Source of the DNA: Paludibacteraceae bacterium
GTDB lineage: Bacteria; Bacteroidota; Bacteroidia; Bacteroidales; Paludibacteraceae
DNA length: 14,971 nt
Direction of reading: 5' to 3'
Assembly: GCA_016302585.1 (NCBI GenBank)
Contig: JAEDNI010000041.1
Coordinates: 1 to 14,971, forward strand
Shown here in pieces: positions 12,600 through 14,971 of the stretch (the stretch's first letter is position 1; every line of letters begins with the position of its first letter). A program made the position numbers and the translations under genes. The notes beneath the pieces are model-generated. The model ran no database searches. It saw only the letters and a program-made list of their open reading frames with translations, and was not told where the DNA came from.

Positions 12600-13265
12600 T
12601 CATTTTTTTGCTAAAACGCGGTAATTATACCATTTTTGGTCCTCATATCGATGCAAAATGGCATAACAAAGCAAAGAAACAAGAATGCCCACTAACGTGC
12701 CTCCGAAGATATCGAAAGCGAAGTGTTGACTCAGATAGATGCGGCTGTATCCGCCTAATACGGCAAAGCAGAACAACATTACTTGCACAGCCGCACTCCA
12801 AACCGGCTTGTCTTTCAGTTCCTGGGTCGCAACATAGCATACCACAAACGAAAGAGCGAAGAAACTGGTGGTATGTCCGGAAGGGAAAGAGTGCCAGAGG
12901 TTCATCTTAACTCCTTCCGCCAAGGGCAGTTGTATATCCGGGAAGTGTTGTTCGAACCATGTTAAAGGACGCGGTGCCACGACGATATGTTTGATGATCT
13001 GGGTGACAAGCGTCGTTCCTAACATCACCGACGAAGCAAACACCCCATCGCCTAACCGACCGAAGAGCAATAAGCCGATGCAGACTACATACGGAAACCA
13101 CTCCGCGATATGCGTGTAATAGCGGAAGAAGATATCTCCGAATGGTGTATGACGATCACAAAGGAAGAGGTGTAAATCTCCCTTGGCTACCATCAACAAG
13201 GCGCCGCCTAATACCAGAATAAAGAGTAGGCTAAGCCCCAGAAATATACCGTTTCGTTTAATCAT
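12600..13265 (-). CDS. PAP2-superfamily membrane phosphatase
   Basis: The 221-residue protein has several membrane segments and the complete tripartite phosphatase motif of the PAP2 superfamily: KX6RP as K92-R99-P100, PSGH at 128-131, and SRX5HX3D as S174-R175-H181-D185. Such enzymes remove phosphate from lipid substrates at the membrane, for example phosphatidic acid, phosphatidylglycerol phosphate or undecaprenyl pyrophosphate. The exact substrate cannot be told from sequence; lipid-A or undecaprenyl-pyrophosphate phosphatase roles are plausible in this group. The ATG overlaps the stop codon of the upstream PKD-protein gene by 4 bases (ATGA), which suggests translational coupling, although the two products have no obvious common function. 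It is the last gene of that operon. No clear hairpin terminator follows its stop. Confidence 0.93.
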   Translation of the reverse strand: MIKRNGIFLGLSLLFILVLGGALLMVAKGDLHLFLCDRHTPFGDIFFRYYTHIAEWFPYVVCIGLLLFGRLGDGVFASSVMLGTTLVTQIIKHIVVAPRPLTWFEQHFPDIQLPLAEGVKMNLWHSFPSGHTTSFFALSFVVCYVATQELKDKPVWSAAVQVMLFCFAVLGGYSRIYLSQHFAFDIFGGTLVGILVSLLCYAILHRYEDQKWYNYRVLAKK

Positions 13266-14590
13266 CGTACGCGTTGACCGTAGATATCAAAAGTACGCTC
13301 GCCTTTCTGAATAACGATACGATCGTTCAAAATCATCTTACGTGCCGTTGCTTGAGTCGGTTTTTCCGTGTAATCACGAAGATCCCCCTCTTTGATGGTC
13401 TTCGGGCAGGAACGTAACGTCATGCCATCCGGGGTCGTCAGTACGATCCATACTTCATCGCCAACAGAGAACGATTTGCCATGATAATAAACCGATTTAG
13501 TAGCTCCCTCTACCGCGCTACCGTTTACGTACCACTGGTAGGCCGTGAAATCATAGCCGGTATTACCGCCATGTCCCTTCTGGTAAACAGCCAGCATGTC
13601 ATTGAATTTCAACTTGAAGATATTCTCCGGATAGTAGATATCGAAATCCAAGGGCAAAAAGAGCGAATCGCAGTATTCATCTGCTACGGCTACAAAACCA
13701 TGATATTTACCCGGACTCTTGATGTTGCCGGTAGGCAAACTGATAGAACCCATTGATACATTCTCATTGCTAATGGTAATCGGAACATTCAGCAATCCGG
13801 GTACTTGGAAACGAGCCCCCTGAATGGTTCCCCTGGTTTTTGAATAATTAACCTCCATGTCTTCGCCCAAACAAGCAAAGTAGGGTTCTGCTTCATAGGG
13901 ATAAGAGAGACTCATGTCCAAACAACTGGTGACTGTTACATGATAGCGGCGATAGTGATTGCAGCCTTGCTCATTCACCAGCGTATCTTCAACATTCGCG
14001 TCGGTATAATAGGTCTTACCGAAAACCGTTACGCTGTCCACTCCGGAGAAGGAACCCATATGCTCTGCTGTCTCCACGCCATAGAATGTATGGTACGTGT
14101 AAACCGTGTCCCAGCAGTACTCCTGCTCGCTCCAAGTCTTCCCATTCGCAATCAGTTCATCGCACTCCGCCTTATGCGCAGCATAATAATCGATGGTGAA
14201 GCACTCCTTTTTGGCTTCAGCTACCACGGTGTCCGGACGAATAACCCGGAAAGTGAAGCTATATATTTCCTCTGAGTTCTCATCAGTATTGCAATAGATA
14301 CGTGCTTCGAGGGGGTACCAGTTCGTAACGGTGTAGGAATGCTTTACAGCCCAACCTGTAGCAGCGGTGGAGGTAGCAGTAGTACCATCCCCGAAGTTCC
14401 ATTCGATGCGGTCGATGCAGCCACCTGCTCTGGATGCTTCGAATGTCAAATCTTCATCTACACAGAAAGGTTGTACATACACGTCCCCCGCGTTGATGAG
14501 TGTGCCATTCAACGTAATCGTAGTCGAACTGGCAGCTTGTATTCCCATCAAAGGGATCCCGCATAATAGGACTAAGAAGAGTCTTCTCAT
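13262..14590 (-). CDS. Secreted PKD-domain-like protein with shared C-terminal tail
   Basis: The 442-residue protein begins with a signal peptide (1-20, MRRLFLVLLCGIPLMGIQAA). Residues about 43-100 look like a PKD or PKD-like beta-sandwich with the hallmark RIEWNFGDGT (61-70) followed by the HSYTV strand. The rest is beta-rich and has many Cys, Tyr and Asp residues (for example CFTIDYYAAHKAECD and YCWDTVYTYHTFYGVE), typical of cell-surface or secreted Bacteroidetes proteins. No catalytic motif is visible. The C-terminal 25 residues (KMILNDRIVIQKGERTF, then IYGQRVR) match the tail of the CotH protein and of the next gene, likely a sorting or anchoring signal. It lies 21 bases after the truncated secreted-protein gene and overlaps the PAP2 gene by 4 bases. 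Function is otherwise unknown; an adhesin-like or surface-layer role is only a guess. Confidence 0.8.
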   Translation of the reverse strand: MRRLFLVLLCGIPLMGIQAASSTTITLNGTLINAGDVYVQPFCVDEDLTFEASRAGGCIDRIEWNFGDGTTATSTAATGWAVKHSYTVTNWYPLEARIYCNTDENSEEIYSFTFRVIRPDTVVAEAKKECFTIDYYAAHKAECDELIANGKTWSEQEYCWDTVYTYHTFYGVETAEHMGSFSGVDSVTVFGKTYYTDANVEDTLVNEQGCNHYRRYHVTVTSCLDMSLSYPYEAEPYFACLGEDMEVNYSKTRGTIQGARFQVPGLLNVPITISNENVSMGSISLPTGNIKSPGKYHGFVAVADEYCDSLFLPLDFDIYYPENIFKLKFNDMLAVYQKGHGGNTGYDFTAYQWYVNGSAVEGATKSVYYHGKSFSVGDEVWIVLTTPDGMTLRSCPKTIKEGDLRDYTEKPTQATARKMILNDRIVIQKGERTFDIYGQRVR

Positions 14591-14611
14591 ATCTTGTGTT
14601 GTTATTCTCTT

Positions 14612-14971
14612 TTATTGAATCCGCTGCCCTTGCAGGGAATACGTCTCATTATTGCGTATAATAACCAGCTGTCCATCGCGAAGCACCTTTGTAACCGTTT
14701 CCTTCTCCACTTCCGGAGTAGCAATCGGATTGGTATCTTTCTTCGGACTCAGCAGGTAAAGCTCCTGCATGCAAGCGCGTTTAGATGTACTTCCGCCTAC
14801 TGATACCATCCGGATAGATGTAGTGTTTTGCGGGATAGTGATCCGGTAACGCACTTCATTACGGGTATCGTTCTTTACTTCCACTTCGATGGACTTAACC
14901 AGTGTTTCGTTGGCATAAACATCCAGTTGCATGCTGGTTGCACTATTGTAGGGCGAAGCGCGGAAGGCTAA
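14612..14971 (-). CDS. C-terminal part of a secreted beta-sandwich protein (cut by the window edge)
   Basis: The reading frame is open to the right end of the window, so the N-terminus is missing and at least 119 residues are visible. An internal ATG at 14932 is not a credible start, because the protein-like sequence continues upstream of it (LAFRASPYNSATS). The visible part has alternating strands (MQLDVYANETLVKSIEVEV, VRYRITIP, SIRMVSVGG) like the jelly-roll modules at the C-terminal end of many secreted Bacteroidetes proteins. It ends in the shared tail KVLRDGQLVII, then YSLQGQRI. It precedes the PKD-protein gene by 21 bases. The product's main function lies outside the window. Confidence 0.75.
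   Translation of the reverse strand, partial: LAFRASPYNSATSMQLDVYANETLVKSIEVEVKNDTRNEVRYRITIPQNTTSIRMVSVGGSTSKRACMQELYLLSPKKDTNPIATPEVEKETVTKVLRDGQLVIIRNNETYSLQGQRIQ

Overview
This window looks like a chromosomal segment of a Bacteroidales bacterium. The evidence is Bacteroidetes-type promoters (TTTG, 20 bases, TAnnTTTG), a TonB-dependent receptor with a carboxypeptidase-regulatory-like N-terminal domain, secreted CotH and PKD-type proteins that share a short C-terminal tail, and gene sequences (mutS, mltG, engB, cstA, universal stress protein) that read as Bacteroidales versions. Genus cannot be fixed from the sequence alone. I see no phage genes, transposase or CRISPR array.

Layout. Bases 1-840 hold an AT-rich lead-in, a clear promoter, tRNA-Ser(GCT), its terminator and a CYTH-fold phosphohydrolase gene. 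That gene is followed 7 bases later by a secreted CotH-family protein (831-2597). Two tandem bidirectional terminators (2609-2690) separate this plus-strand unit from a long minus-strand block. Between them sits a consensus minus-strand promoter with only about 70 bases before a terminator, a candidate small RNA. The minus-strand block, in transcription order, is cstA (promoter at 12062-12093), engB, a TonB-dependent receptor, mutS, mltG and a universal-stress-like gene. The last four are tightly packed (1 to 4 base gaps or a 10 base overlap). Right of cstA is a 560-base non-coding zone with tRNA-Val(TAC), its promoter and terminator, an orphan copy of the tRNA 3' end, a second terminator, a stem-loop and an 11-base tandem repeat. 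The right end is a second minus-strand operon: a truncated secreted protein, a PKD-like secreted protein and a PAP2 phosphatase, linked by a 21-base gap and a 4-base overlap.

The most interesting signal is a 74-base perfect repeat inside two neighbouring protein-coding genes, engB (10111-10184) and cstA (10673-10746). It is read in a different frame in each and keeps both genes open. In EngB it lies between the G2 and G3 motifs of an otherwise intact GTPase; in CstA it lies in a loop between membrane segments. The element has no stop codon in any frame of the strand that is read, is open in five of six frames overall, and contains a hairpin. It behaves like a protein-coding-compatible mobile repeat, comparable in concept to the Rickettsia palindromic elements. 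The gap between the two genes is itself made entirely of a heptamer array with 13-base spacers that supplies the cstA stop codon and the engB leader. A second heptamer tract lies inside the universal-stress-like gene.

The housekeeping content covers translation (two tRNAs, EngB for 50S assembly), mismatch repair (MutS), cell-wall synthesis (MltG), nutrient uptake (CstA, TonB receptor), and lipid or phosphate metabolism (PAP2, CYTH). Three secreted proteins share a C-terminal tail that may be an export or anchoring signal.
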